Shown one piece after another: positions 16,289 through 22,667 of a stretch of DNA of 30,408 nt (position 1 is its first letter; each line of letters begins with the position of its first letter). The notes below the pieces were generated by a model that saw only the letters and a program-made list of their open reading frames with translations, did no database searches and was not told where the DNA came from. This stretch comes from an uncultured Lachnospiraceae bacterium (lineage in GTDB: Bacteria > Bacillota > Clostridia > Lachnospirales > Lachnospiraceae): NCBI GenBank assembly GCA_910583605.1, contig CAJTXN010000022.1, forward strand, positions 1 through 30,408. The letters are read 5' to 3'. A program made the translations under genes and the position numbers.

Positions 16289-16750
16289 ATGGACAATCTT
16301 ACTAAGGTACAAAGACGTAAGAATATGCGGAATATCAGGTCCAGTGATACCAGCATTGAGTTGATGTTACGGAAGGAGCTGTGGGCAAGGGGATTCCGGT
16401 ATAGGAAGAATTATGCCGCACTGCCGGGGAAGCCGGATATTGCGCTGACGAAGTATAAAATAGCGATTTTTTGTGACAGCGAATTTTTTCATGGGAAGGA
16501 CTGGGAAGTTTTGAAGCCCCGTCTGGAGGCGGGGAACAATCCGGAGTATTGGAAGAAAAAGATATTGAGGAACATGGAGCGGGATGATGAAGTGAATAAG
16601 GCTCTCATGTTCATGGGCTGGACAGTGATCCGGTTTTGGGGAAAGGATATTTTGAAGAACTGCGGGGAATGTATACGGGTGATTGAAGAGTGCATTTTTG
16701 AGCTGAATGTGCAGGGAGACAGAATGTTTTATGGGACGGATGACGAGTGA
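16289..16750 (+). CDS. vsr: Vsr-type DNA mismatch endonuclease
   Basis: 153 aa from ATG 16289; the frame is open from GTG 16271, but homology begins at MDNLTKVQRRKNMRNIRSSD. Vsr enzymes nick DNA next to T:G mismatches that arise when 5-methylcytosine deaminates, so they accompany C5 methyltransferases, and one is encoded in this island. Family motifs: RNIRSSDTSIELMLRKELWA, GKPDIALTKYKIAIF (catalytic Asp50), FFHGKDW (His68), YWKKKILRNMERD and GWTVIRFW. The Cys/His zinc ligands of the E. coli enzyme around the HG motif are not present (DSEFFHGKDW), as in a common variant subfamily. The ribosome site is weak. The first PLD nuclease starts 62 nt downstream. Confidence 0.9.
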   Translation: MDNLTKVQRRKNMRNIRSSDTSIELMLRKELWARGFRYRKNYAALPGKPDIALTKYKIAIFCDSEFFHGKDWEVLKPRLEAGNNPEYWKKKILRNMERDDEVNKALMFMGWTVIRFWGKDILKNCGECIRVIEECIFELNVQGDRMFYGTDDE

Positions 16751-16773
16751 CGGTAGAAAGTTTCTGGTATGTC

Positions 16774-16782
16774 TGTTATAAT
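16774..16782 (+). promoter_or_regulatory. possible extended -10 promoter inside the island
   Basis: TGTTATAAT, an extended -10 element, lies 31 nt before the first PLD nuclease gene in the gap after vsr. No good -35 is seen 16-18 bp upstream. It may let the nuclease genes be expressed separately from vsr. Confidence 0.3.
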
Positions 16783-16812
16783 TGCTGTGACAAATGAGGA
16801 TGGTGAGAGAAA

Positions 16813-17961
16813 ATGCGGTTATTGTATTCTAATATGCTTCCGTTGAAGCTGGGAGACGGACAGACGGCTTTTATAGATTATTTTATGGATGCTGTGCGTG
16901 AGGCGGATGAAATAGATATTGCGGTGGGGTATGTGTCGAAGGCGGCTTTAAAAGAGCTGCAGGGGCTGGTTGACGGAGCCGGGATAAAGAGGATTTGTCT
17001 GACAATGGGCATGTATTATCATGAGGGTATGCCGGAGGGTACATATAATGTGGCGGCGGCTTTGAATGAGGACTGGACCGGGCGCGGGATTGGTGAAGTG
17101 CGTCTGGTGAGGGCGTTTAAATATCATGGGAAGGCGTATGTCTTTTATAAGGATGGGAAGCCGTTTTCTGCTGTGGTTGGTTCTCATAATTTGGGGGCGA
17201 TCAAGCTGGAGGCATCCAATCTGCGCCAGTATGAATTGTCAGCGGTGACGGAGGAGCCGGAGGAGCTGCAGGAGATTTCGGCCCATGTCAGGGACATTAT
17301 GTTTCCGAAGTGTTCGGCTAATATAGCTGACCTACGGGATGTACCTTTGATTCGTGAGGTGAACCGGGCGCTGGTGGATCAGGAGTTTGTTTCCAAGGTT
17401 ACGCCGGAGGAGGTGGACGCTTATAAGAAGAGGATGACGGAGGTTTCCTTTGAGCTTCCGCTGAAGGTGCCGGAGGATGAGAACGATGAGTCTATGAGGG
17501 GTTCCAATATCAATGTCTGTTATGCGAGCGGAAGAAAGCGTGTGTGGTGGGAGATTGAGATGGTGGTCAGCAAGTCCATCAGGGACCTGCCGGGTTATCC
17601 TCTGCATCAGCAGCCGTTCATGGCGGTTACGGATGACGGTTGGAAGTTCCAGGCCTGGACCTGTGGGCAGAATAACAAGAATCTGTATTCAAAAGATGAT
17701 TTGAAGATTATGGGGCGCTGGATCAAAGGACGCCTTGTGGCGGCCGGACTGGTGGAGCCGGTGAACCGGGTGGAAAGTGACCAGGACGGGAAAGGGGTTA
17801 TCACACATAAGATGCTGAATAAATATGGGCGCGATACGATTACGCTCACAAAGACAGATATTGTGACGAAGACGGAGGACGGTACGGAACTGGAAGTATG
17901 GATGCTGTCTTTCCTTCCGGAGAGCAGGCATCAGCAGGAGGCAGAAGATGAAATATCTTGA
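16813..17961 (+). CDS. NgoFVII-like PLD-fold restriction endonuclease, copy 1
   Basis: 382 aa. The N-terminal phospholipase-D-type nuclease domain has a single HxK motif, His105 and Lys107 in FKYHGKAYVF, followed by GSHNLG (Ser124, Asn126) and an acidic ELSAV segment, as in NgoFVII/BfiI-type enzymes that form one active site from two subunits. The C-terminal part, about residues 230-375 (VCYASGRKRVWWEIEM, FMAVTDDGWKFQAW, LKIMGRWIKGRL), aligns by eye with the same region of the second PLD protein and is probably the DNA-recognition domain. It would cut unmodified DNA in partnership with the island's cytosine methyltransferase. It overlaps the Z1 gene by 14 nt. Assignment to the family is firm; its specificity is unknown. 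Confidence 0.85.
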   Translation: MRLLYSNMLPLKLGDGQTAFIDYFMDAVREADEIDIAVGYVSKAALKELQGLVDGAGIKRICLTMGMYYHEGMPEGTYNVAAALNEDWTGRGIGEVRLVRAFKYHGKAYVFYKDGKPFSAVVGSHNLGAIKLEASNLRQYELSAVTEEPEELQEISAHVRDIMFPKCSANIADLRDVPLIREVNRALVDQEFVSKVTPEEVDAYKKRMTEVSFELPLKVPEDENDESMRGSNINVCYASGRKRVWWEIEMVVSKSIRDLPGYPLHQQPFMAVTDDGWKFQAWTCGQNNKNLYSKDDLKIMGRWIKGRLVAAGLVEPVNRVESDQDGKGVITHKMLNKYGRDTITLTKTDIVTKTEDGTELEVWMLSFLPESRHQQEAEDEIS

Positions 17962-19801
17962 AACGTACTTAAAGAAGATAGAGGGACGAGGGAATAAGCA
18001 GTTAGCTGATTCTATCCAGGAAACGGTGGACAATATTGCGCCGAAGTATTTAGAAGGCTTTTCTTTTTGTGAGCATGAAGTAGGGCTTCTTTTTGGAAAT
18101 GTGCAGTCCGGAAAAACAGGGCAGATGTTCGGCGTGATTTCTGTGGCGGCGGATCTGGGGTTTCCGGTATTTTTGATTTTGACAACAGATAATGTCATAC
18201 TCCAGCAACAGACGATTGAGCGTGTGAGGGAGGACTTGGAGGGGTTCTGTATATGTGACGAATATGATTCGGAGATTTTTGCGGAGAACTGTCTGATGCG
18301 GCCGGCCATCATTGTCTTAAAGAAGAAGGTGAGGACTTTGAAGCAGTGGTCTAATATCCTGGGTTCTACGGGATTTATGAGGGGGAATCCGCTGTTCATT
18401 ATTGATGATGAGGCAGATGCGGCTTCTTTGAATACGATGATTAACAGAAATAACAAGTCTTCTATAAACAGGTATCTGGACGATATTAAGGCGAGGTCAG
18501 CGTGCAGTATTTATCTGCAGGTTACGGGGACGCCGCAGGCGCTGTTGCTGCAGACAATGTCATCAGGGTGGCACCCATATTTTGCGTATTATTTCCAGCC
18601 AGGGAACGGGTATCTTGGGGGAGACTTTTTCTTTCCGGCGGAAGGAGCCGGGGAGTGTATTTCTTATATAGATTCTTTGAGCGATCCATTGGAAGAGGCG
18701 TTAATGCATCATCTGGTGGTATCGGGAATCATGCTGACGGCAGGGAAAAGGGTATCCAATTTTTTGATTCATCCCAGTGTGCGGAAAGCGGTGCATGGAA
18801 AGTACCAGCAGGATGTGCTTAAGGTGCTGGCTGATTTTAAGGGAAGATGCGGGGATGAGGGATTTACTGCACAGGTCAGGCAGCGGTATGAACAGCTGAA
18901 TCCGGTTAAGGTTGAGAAGAAGCCGTTTGGAGAAGTTCTGGATTTTATACAGAAACTGCTGAAAAATGATGAGATTAAGGTTCTGGTCATGAACGGAAAT
19001 TCCGGTGTGGGCAGTGATGATTATGCATCGGGCTCTAATGTGATCATTGGCGGGAATACGCTTGGACGGGGCGTTACTTTTGCGGGGCTCCAGACGATTT
19101 ATTATACCAGGACGGCGAAAAAGCCGCAGGCGGATACGATGTGGCAGCACAGCCGTATGTTCGGCTATGACAGGGATGCCAGGCTTATGAAAGTGTTTAT
19201 TGACGAGCATTTATATAAGCTGTTTGCGGATATCAATGCAACGAATAATTCTATTATTTCCCAGGTGGAGAGGGGAACGGCGGATGTGAAGATTTATTAT
19301 CCGGAGGGGTTGAATCCGACAAGGAAGAATGTTCTGGATAATAAGAAGCTGGCTATGATTTCCGGGGGGACAAATTATTATCCGTATTCGCCGGAGAATG
19401 ATACGATTGATGATATTGACCGGCTTCTGGAAGCATTTGATGAGTCACAGCCCTGCTATCAGGTGAGCCTTCGTCTGATGCAGGAGGTTTTTTCACATAT
19501 CAAGTCGGAGGATGATTTTAAGGTCAGTGTCTTCCGTTCTATTATTGATATGGTGCTTGCTGAAAAACCGGCAGGCCAGGGGGTTCTGATTGTCAGAAGG
19601 AACAGGAACGTGGCAAAGGGCACAGGCGCACTGCTGTCTCCCAATGACTGGCAGCTGGGCGCGTCTGTCACGGATAAGATTGTCCTCACGATGTACCAGA
19701 TGACAGGAGAAAAAGGCTGGGGCGGAGAGAAAATCTGGGTTCCGAATATCAAACTGCCGGATAAGATGGTTTATTATGATATAACGGATGACAGTGAATA
19801 A
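17948..19801 (+). CDS. Z1-domain P-loop ATPase of a restriction-modification system
   Basis: 617 aa. A superfamily-2-helicase-like ATPase with Walker A GNVQSGKT (50-57), Walker B FIIDDEAD (150-157), a motif III-like VTGTPQALLLQ (193-203), and motif V/VI-like GGNTLGRGVTFAGLQ (368-382) and WQHSRMFGYD (399-408). The last two segments are the hallmark of the Z1 domain, known from bacterial restriction-modification and related defence islands. A role in ATP-driven DNA translocation or remodelling for the flanking nucleases is likely. ATG 17948 lies inside the end of the upstream nuclease gene, with AGGAGG just before it, which implies tight coupling. At 617 aa it is short compared with the roughly 900-residue Z1 proteins I recall. 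Confidence 0.87.
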   Translation: MKYLETYLKKIEGRGNKQLADSIQETVDNIAPKYLEGFSFCEHEVGLLFGNVQSGKTGQMFGVISVAADLGFPVFLILTTDNVILQQQTIERVREDLEGFCICDEYDSEIFAENCLMRPAIIVLKKKVRTLKQWSNILGSTGFMRGNPLFIIDDEADAASLNTMINRNNKSSINRYLDDIKARSACSIYLQVTGTPQALLLQTMSSGWHPYFAYYFQPGNGYLGGDFFFPAEGAGECISYIDSLSDPLEEALMHHLVVSGIMLTAGKRVSNFLIHPSVRKAVHGKYQQDVLKVLADFKGRCGDEGFTAQVRQRYEQLNPVKVEKKPFGEVLDFIQKLLKNDEIKVLVMNGNSGVGSDDYASGSNVIIGGNTLGRGVTFAGLQTIYYTRTAKKPQADTMWQHSRMFGYDRDARLMKVFIDEHLYKLFADINATNNSIISQVERGTADVKIYYPEGLNPTRKNVLDNKKLAMISGGTNYYPYSPENDTIDDIDRLLEAFDESQPCYQVSLRLMQEVFSHIKSEDDFKVSVFRSIIDMVLAEKPAGQGVLIVRRNRNVAKGTGALLSPNDWQLGASVTDKIVLTMYQMTGEKGWGGEKIWVPNIKLPDKMVYYDITDDSE

Positions 19802-19831
19802 GGGAGCTGTTGCGTTTGAAAGGAAGGTGTC

Positions 19832-20788
19832 ATGAAATATTCAGAGCTGGCGAGAAGGGTATTGTTTGAACCGCTCCGCACGGGGGCGGACAGGCTGTGT
19901 ATTTTGTCAGGGTATGCAACGCCGAACATGGCTTCGTGGCTGATAAAGAATTTGAAGGAGTTTAAATCCGGGCCCATTGACATATCTTTGATTGTAGGGA
20001 TGGTTCCTTTTGACGGACTCAGCATTGCCGTCCATGAGGGATTTAAGGAACTTCAGAAAGAGAAGATGCCCCAGGAAGTGGCGCATTATCAGTGCAGTTA
20101 TGTGTATGATTCTGCACCGGTACATGCAAAAGTGTATATCTGGCTTAAAGGGGATGAGCCGGTTGTGGCGTTTGCAGGTTCAGCAAATTTTACGCAGAGT
20201 GCATTTGGGGAAAAACGCAGAGAATATATGGTAGAGTGTGATGCTTTGGAAGCGTACAGGTATTACTGCAGTGTAGAGAATGATACGATATTCTGCAATC
20301 ATGCCGAAGTTGAGGAATATGTTGTGCTGTATCCCACGCACAGCGTTTTGGATATGGAGAATAAACCGGTCGGCAGTCTGTCGGGCGAAAATATAGAAAA
20401 GATTACGCTTTCCCTGCTTTCGGAAAACGGGGAAGTGGGGACTAAATCGGGGCTGAACTGGGGACAGAGAAACAGGCGGAATAAGAATGAGGCGTATATA
20501 CCGCTTCCTGCGCCTATGGTTCGGACGGGCTTTTTCCCGTTGAATAAACAGCATTTTACGGTTGTTACGGATGACGGCCATCAGCTTATATTGAGGGTGG
20601 AACAACAGGGGAATAAGGCAATTACAACACCACTTAGTAATGCGCAGCTTGGAGAATATTTTAGGAACCGACTGGGGATGGCGAATGGTGCTTATATTTG
20701 GAGAAGTGATTTGGAGGCATATGGACGTACAGATGTTACGTTTTATAAGTTGGATGATGAACAGTATTATTTGGATTTTTCAGTATAG
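19832..20788 (+). CDS. NgoFVII-like PLD-fold restriction endonuclease, copy 2
   Basis: 318 aa. The N-terminal PLD nuclease domain has HxK at His98-Lys100 in APVHAKVYIWL and a following FAGSANFTQSAFGEKRREYM (Ser117, Asn119, then acidic residues), again one HxK per chain. The C-terminal domain has FFPLNKQHFTVVTDDG, QLGEYFRNRLG and LEAYGRTDVTFYKL, matching the corresponding VTDDG, MGRWIKGRL and YGRDTITLTK segments of copy 1. The two proteins are therefore divergent paralogues. AAGGAAGGTG precedes the ATG, 30 nt after the Z1 stop. The stop codon lies within the left arm of the following terminator. It may pair with copy 1 or act separately; the sequence does not decide. Confidence 0.85.
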   Translation: MKYSELARRVLFEPLRTGADRLCILSGYATPNMASWLIKNLKEFKSGPIDISLIVGMVPFDGLSIAVHEGFKELQKEKMPQEVAHYQCSYVYDSAPVHAKVYIWLKGDEPVVAFAGSANFTQSAFGEKRREYMVECDALEAYRYYCSVENDTIFCNHAEVEEYVVLYPTHSVLDMENKPVGSLSGENIEKITLSLLSENGEVGTKSGLNWGQRNRRNKNEAYIPLPAPMVRTGFFPLNKQHFTVVTDDGHQLILRVEQQGNKAITTPLSNAQLGEYFRNRLGMANGAYIWRSDLEAYGRTDVTFYKLDDEQYYLDFSV

Positions 20789-20821
20789 TAAAACCGGGGC
20801 CGAAGCTCCGGTTTTACTATA
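20784..20821. terminator. bidirectional terminator between nuclease and methyltransferase
   Basis: TATAGTAAAACCGGGGC (20784-20800) and GCTCCGGTTTTACTATA (20805-20821) pair over 17 bp with one G-U and a CGAA tetraloop. T-runs occur on both strands, and it lies exactly between the convergent genes, even including the nuclease stop codon. Confidence 0.88.
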
Positions 20822-20824
20822 AGG

Positions 20825-21889
20825 TCATTCATTGATGTTTGGTTCAATGCTGGGGTATTCAATGCCGGCGAAACTTTTTAGGATAGCTTCAAAAATTATC
20901 TTAGCCCCATCGCATGGAACGGCCATTCCAATCTGCTTTCTGACGCTTTCTTTACTCCCAAAGAATTTATAAGTATCAGGAAAAGTTTGAAGCCGGGCAC
21001 GTTCCCGGTTTGTTAATGCTCTGGATTCTTTCCAGTGGTAAATGTGCGTTCCGCCGCCGCCGCTTCCAGTGACAGTATATGCTGGTTTTTTAGGGTCCAG
21101 CCGTTTGTATATCTGGCTGATTTTTGCACCGTGGACATTCAGTTTCAGTTCGTCTGGCAGATCGGCAGTAAAGGCATTCTGACCGGGAAGGATATGATCC
21201 AGCCTTTTAATGACGGTTTTAGACTGTTTTGTCAGTTCGTTATTAAAGGCATCTGCCGGGATGGGCGGCTCTTCTATTGCTTTCCGGCAGGTATTGTCAA
21301 TGTCTGCATATGGTTTCGGAGAAGGAACATGATATGCAACATCAATATCTTTTCTGATGCCCACTATGATAATCCGGTGGCGGGCTTGGGGGATTCCATA
21401 TTCCTCAAATTTATATAAATGTGGGACTACGGTATATCCGCCGTGGGTTCCTGCTTTTTTCAGTTCATCTATGATTTTGGTAAAGGCTTTTCCGTCATTG
21501 GCGTTTCGGAGCCCGCCTACATTTTCTGCAACAAACCATATAGGGTTATATATGTTTAAAACTTTTACCCCGTAGGAATACAGGGGACCAAAGATGCCGT
21601 TCATGCCTTTTTGCTCTCCGACAACACTGTAATCATTACATGGGAATCCGAAAGCTAGGGCATCAATTTCCGGCAGGTTTTCCAGGTTAAATTCACGGAT
21701 GTCTTTGTGGTAAACGCTTTTTGGATCGTCCTGACAGATGTTGTACCGGTATGTTTCACAGGTGTCTTTATCATAGTCATTTGCCCATTGGTGAACAATC
21801 TTATAGTTATCATCTCCAATATCGGCATTAAGGGCTCCCCATGCAATTCCACCAGGGCCGCAAAACAGTTCGCCTAATCTATAAATCAT
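20825..21889 (-). CDS. C5-cytosine DNA methyltransferase
   Basis: 354 aa. It transfers methyl from S-adenosylmethionine to carbon 5 of cytosine in a specific site, protecting host DNA from the nucleases of this island. Ordered motifs: I ELFCGPGGIAWG (residues 7-18), IV FGFPCNDYSVVG with catalytic Cys84, VI VAENVGG (Glu122), VIII QARHRIIIVG (168-177), IX LTNRERARLQTFP and X QIGMAVPCDGAK (GMAVP where GNAVP is usual). The target-recognition region lies between VIII and IX (about 200-300) and is compact. The start overlaps the XRE gene by 11 nt, with GAGAGGA as ribosome site. Convergent to the nuclease genes, it can be expressed independently of them, as expected for establishing protection first. 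Confidence 0.95.
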   Translation of the reverse strand: MIYRLGELFCGPGGIAWGALNADIGDDNYKIVHQWANDYDKDTCETYRYNICQDDPKSVYHKDIREFNLENLPEIDALAFGFPCNDYSVVGEQKGMNGIFGPLYSYGVKVLNIYNPIWFVAENVGGLRNANDGKAFTKIIDELKKAGTHGGYTVVPHLYKFEEYGIPQARHRIIIVGIRKDIDVAYHVPSPKPYADIDNTCRKAIEEPPIPADAFNNELTKQSKTVIKRLDHILPGQNAFTADLPDELKLNVHGAKISQIYKRLDPKKPAYTVTGSGGGGTHIYHWKESRALTNRERARLQTFPDTYKFFGSKESVRKQIGMAVPCDGAKIIFEAILKSFAGIEYPSIEPNINE

Positions 21890-22238
21890 TTGTGTCCTCT
21901 CTTTCTTTTTCGTGTTGAAAAATTAAATAGTCAATTTGATTTTGGATTTGCTTTTTTTCTTCTTGGTTTAATTTTTCGATGCCTCTAAAGCAAGTTTCCA
22001 TATATGTATCCATATCTTCAGGTTCTAGGTATCCGGCTTTCTGAAACAGTTCAATCAGTTTGATATTATAAAATAAAGCTAATTTTTTTAGGGCTTTGGG
22101 AGAGGGGGTTCGGGTGATGTTGCATTCTAAGCGGCTTAACTGCGAAGTAGTTATGCCGGTTCTTTTTTCCACATCTCTTGTGCTTAATTTATTTTGTTCT
22201 CTTAGTGTTCTCAAATATTGTCCAAGTGTTTCAGTCAT
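21879..22238 (-). CDS. XRE-family regulator, probable controller of the methyltransferase
   Basis: 119 aa. Residues 5-62 form a helix-turn-helix of the Cro/C1 type (LGQYLRTLREQNKLSTRDVE, KRTGITTSQLSRLECNITRT), and the tail is helical and charged. It shares an operon with the methyltransferase, overlapping by 11 nt, and its upstream region is full of inverted repeats. It is therefore probably an autoregulator like the C proteins of restriction-modification systems, although it is longer than most of those (about 80-100 aa). The homology begins right after the ATG at 22238, which fixes the start, yet no Shine-Dalgarno sequence is visible in the 20 nt upstream, suggesting weak or controlled translation. 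Confidence 0.87.
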   Translation of the reverse strand: MTETLGQYLRTLREQNKLSTRDVEKRTGITTSQLSRLECNITRTPSPKALKKLALFYNIKLIELFQKAGYLEPEDMDTYMETCFRGIEKLNQEEKKQIQNQIDYLIFQHEKEREDTNDL

Positions 22239-22247
22239 ATCAGTACA

Positions 22248-22284
22248 TATAATCCAAGGATCTTTATTAGGGAGTTGGATTATA
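22248..22284. repeat. 10-bp inverted repeat in the XRE leader, probable operator
   Basis: TATAATCCAA (22248-22257) and TTGGATTATA (22275-22284) are perfect inverted copies separated by 17 nt. They lie 10-46 nt upstream of the XRE start codon. Each arm contains TATAAT, so the site may also overlap a second -10 element. A dimeric HTH regulator site is the simplest explanation. Confidence 0.55.
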
Positions 22285-22293
22285 CTCCTTTCT

Positions 22294-22308
22294 CCTAATT
22301 CAATTAGG
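22294..22308. repeat. 15-nt palindrome in the XRE leader
   Basis: CCTAATT-C-AATTAGG is a perfect palindrome around one base. It lies between the proposed promoter and the inverted repeat nearer the gene. It could be a second operator or a small hairpin in the leader RNA. Confidence 0.45.
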
Positions 22309-22373
22309 AATATTTGAAGTGGCTATATATAATGGAACGTGAATTCTTTAATCTATTTTCCTTTATTATGAAT

Positions 22374-22402
22374 ATTATAGCATAATCGTTGCAATATTGC
22401 AA
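22374..22402 (-). promoter_or_regulatory. promoter of the XRE-methyltransferase operon
   Basis: On the minus strand, TTGCAA (22402-22397), a 17-bp spacer and TATAAT (22379-22374) with an extended TGC just before it. The -35 hexamer lies inside the first GTTGCAATATTGCAAC palindrome, so a protein bound there would block RNA polymerase. The start of transcription would be near 22367, giving a leader of about 130 nt. Confidence 0.65.
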
Positions 22403-22433
22403 CAAAAACAAATATTTGTTGCAATATTGCAGC
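22388..22433. repeat. tandem 16-bp palindromes, probable XRE operator
   Basis: GTTGCAATATTGCAAC (22388-22403) is a perfect palindrome; GTTGCAATATTGCAGC (22418-22433) is a second copy with one change. They are 30 bp apart centre to centre, about three helical turns, so two dimers would lie on the same face of the DNA. The first overlaps the -35 box of the XRE promoter. Confidence 0.65.
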
Positions 22434-22508
22434 AATAAATATGGAATATAATGTTAAAGATTTAATTGAAATATCTATGTATATAAATTGTTGTTTTATT
22501 CTGCAAAC

Positions 22509-22578
22509 TGTATTTTTAACAAACAACTCCGCAAATCTGGGAATCCCCAAATTCACGGAGTCTATATTTAAAAATACA
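22509..22578. repeat. 70-nt imperfect palindrome between island and ABC gene
   Basis: Outer arms TGTATTTTTAA (22509-22519) and TTAAAAATACA (22568-22578) are perfect inverted copies. Inside are ACTCCG/CGGAGT arms and a TGGG/CCCA tip. The structure could be a bidirectional terminator for the ABC gene, or a small mobile or boundary repeat at the right edge of the island. Nothing else is seen in 22579-22667 except unassigned spacer. Confidence 0.5.
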
Positions 22579-22667
22579 TGAGCAGCGACTTAACGGCCGT
22601 AGTCCCAAAGGATTTACATAACGGCATAATGTCAGATAAAATGCTCATCTGTTATCTGTCCGACACC

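Noticed and set aside
17689..18456. 255-codon open frame on the minus strand
   Set aside because: It is antisense to the PLD-Z1 junction, whose plus-strand motifs are unmistakable; no ribosome site, and composition follows the opposite coding strand.
16813..20788. Assigning the NgoFVII recognition site (GCSGC) to this system
   Set aside because: Similarity is at fold and motif level; the methyltransferase target region cannot be read for specificity by eye.
22388..22433. Start of a CRISPR-like repeat array
   Set aside because: Only two copies of a 16-bp palindrome 30 bp apart, overlapping a promoter; no further units or nearby cas genes.
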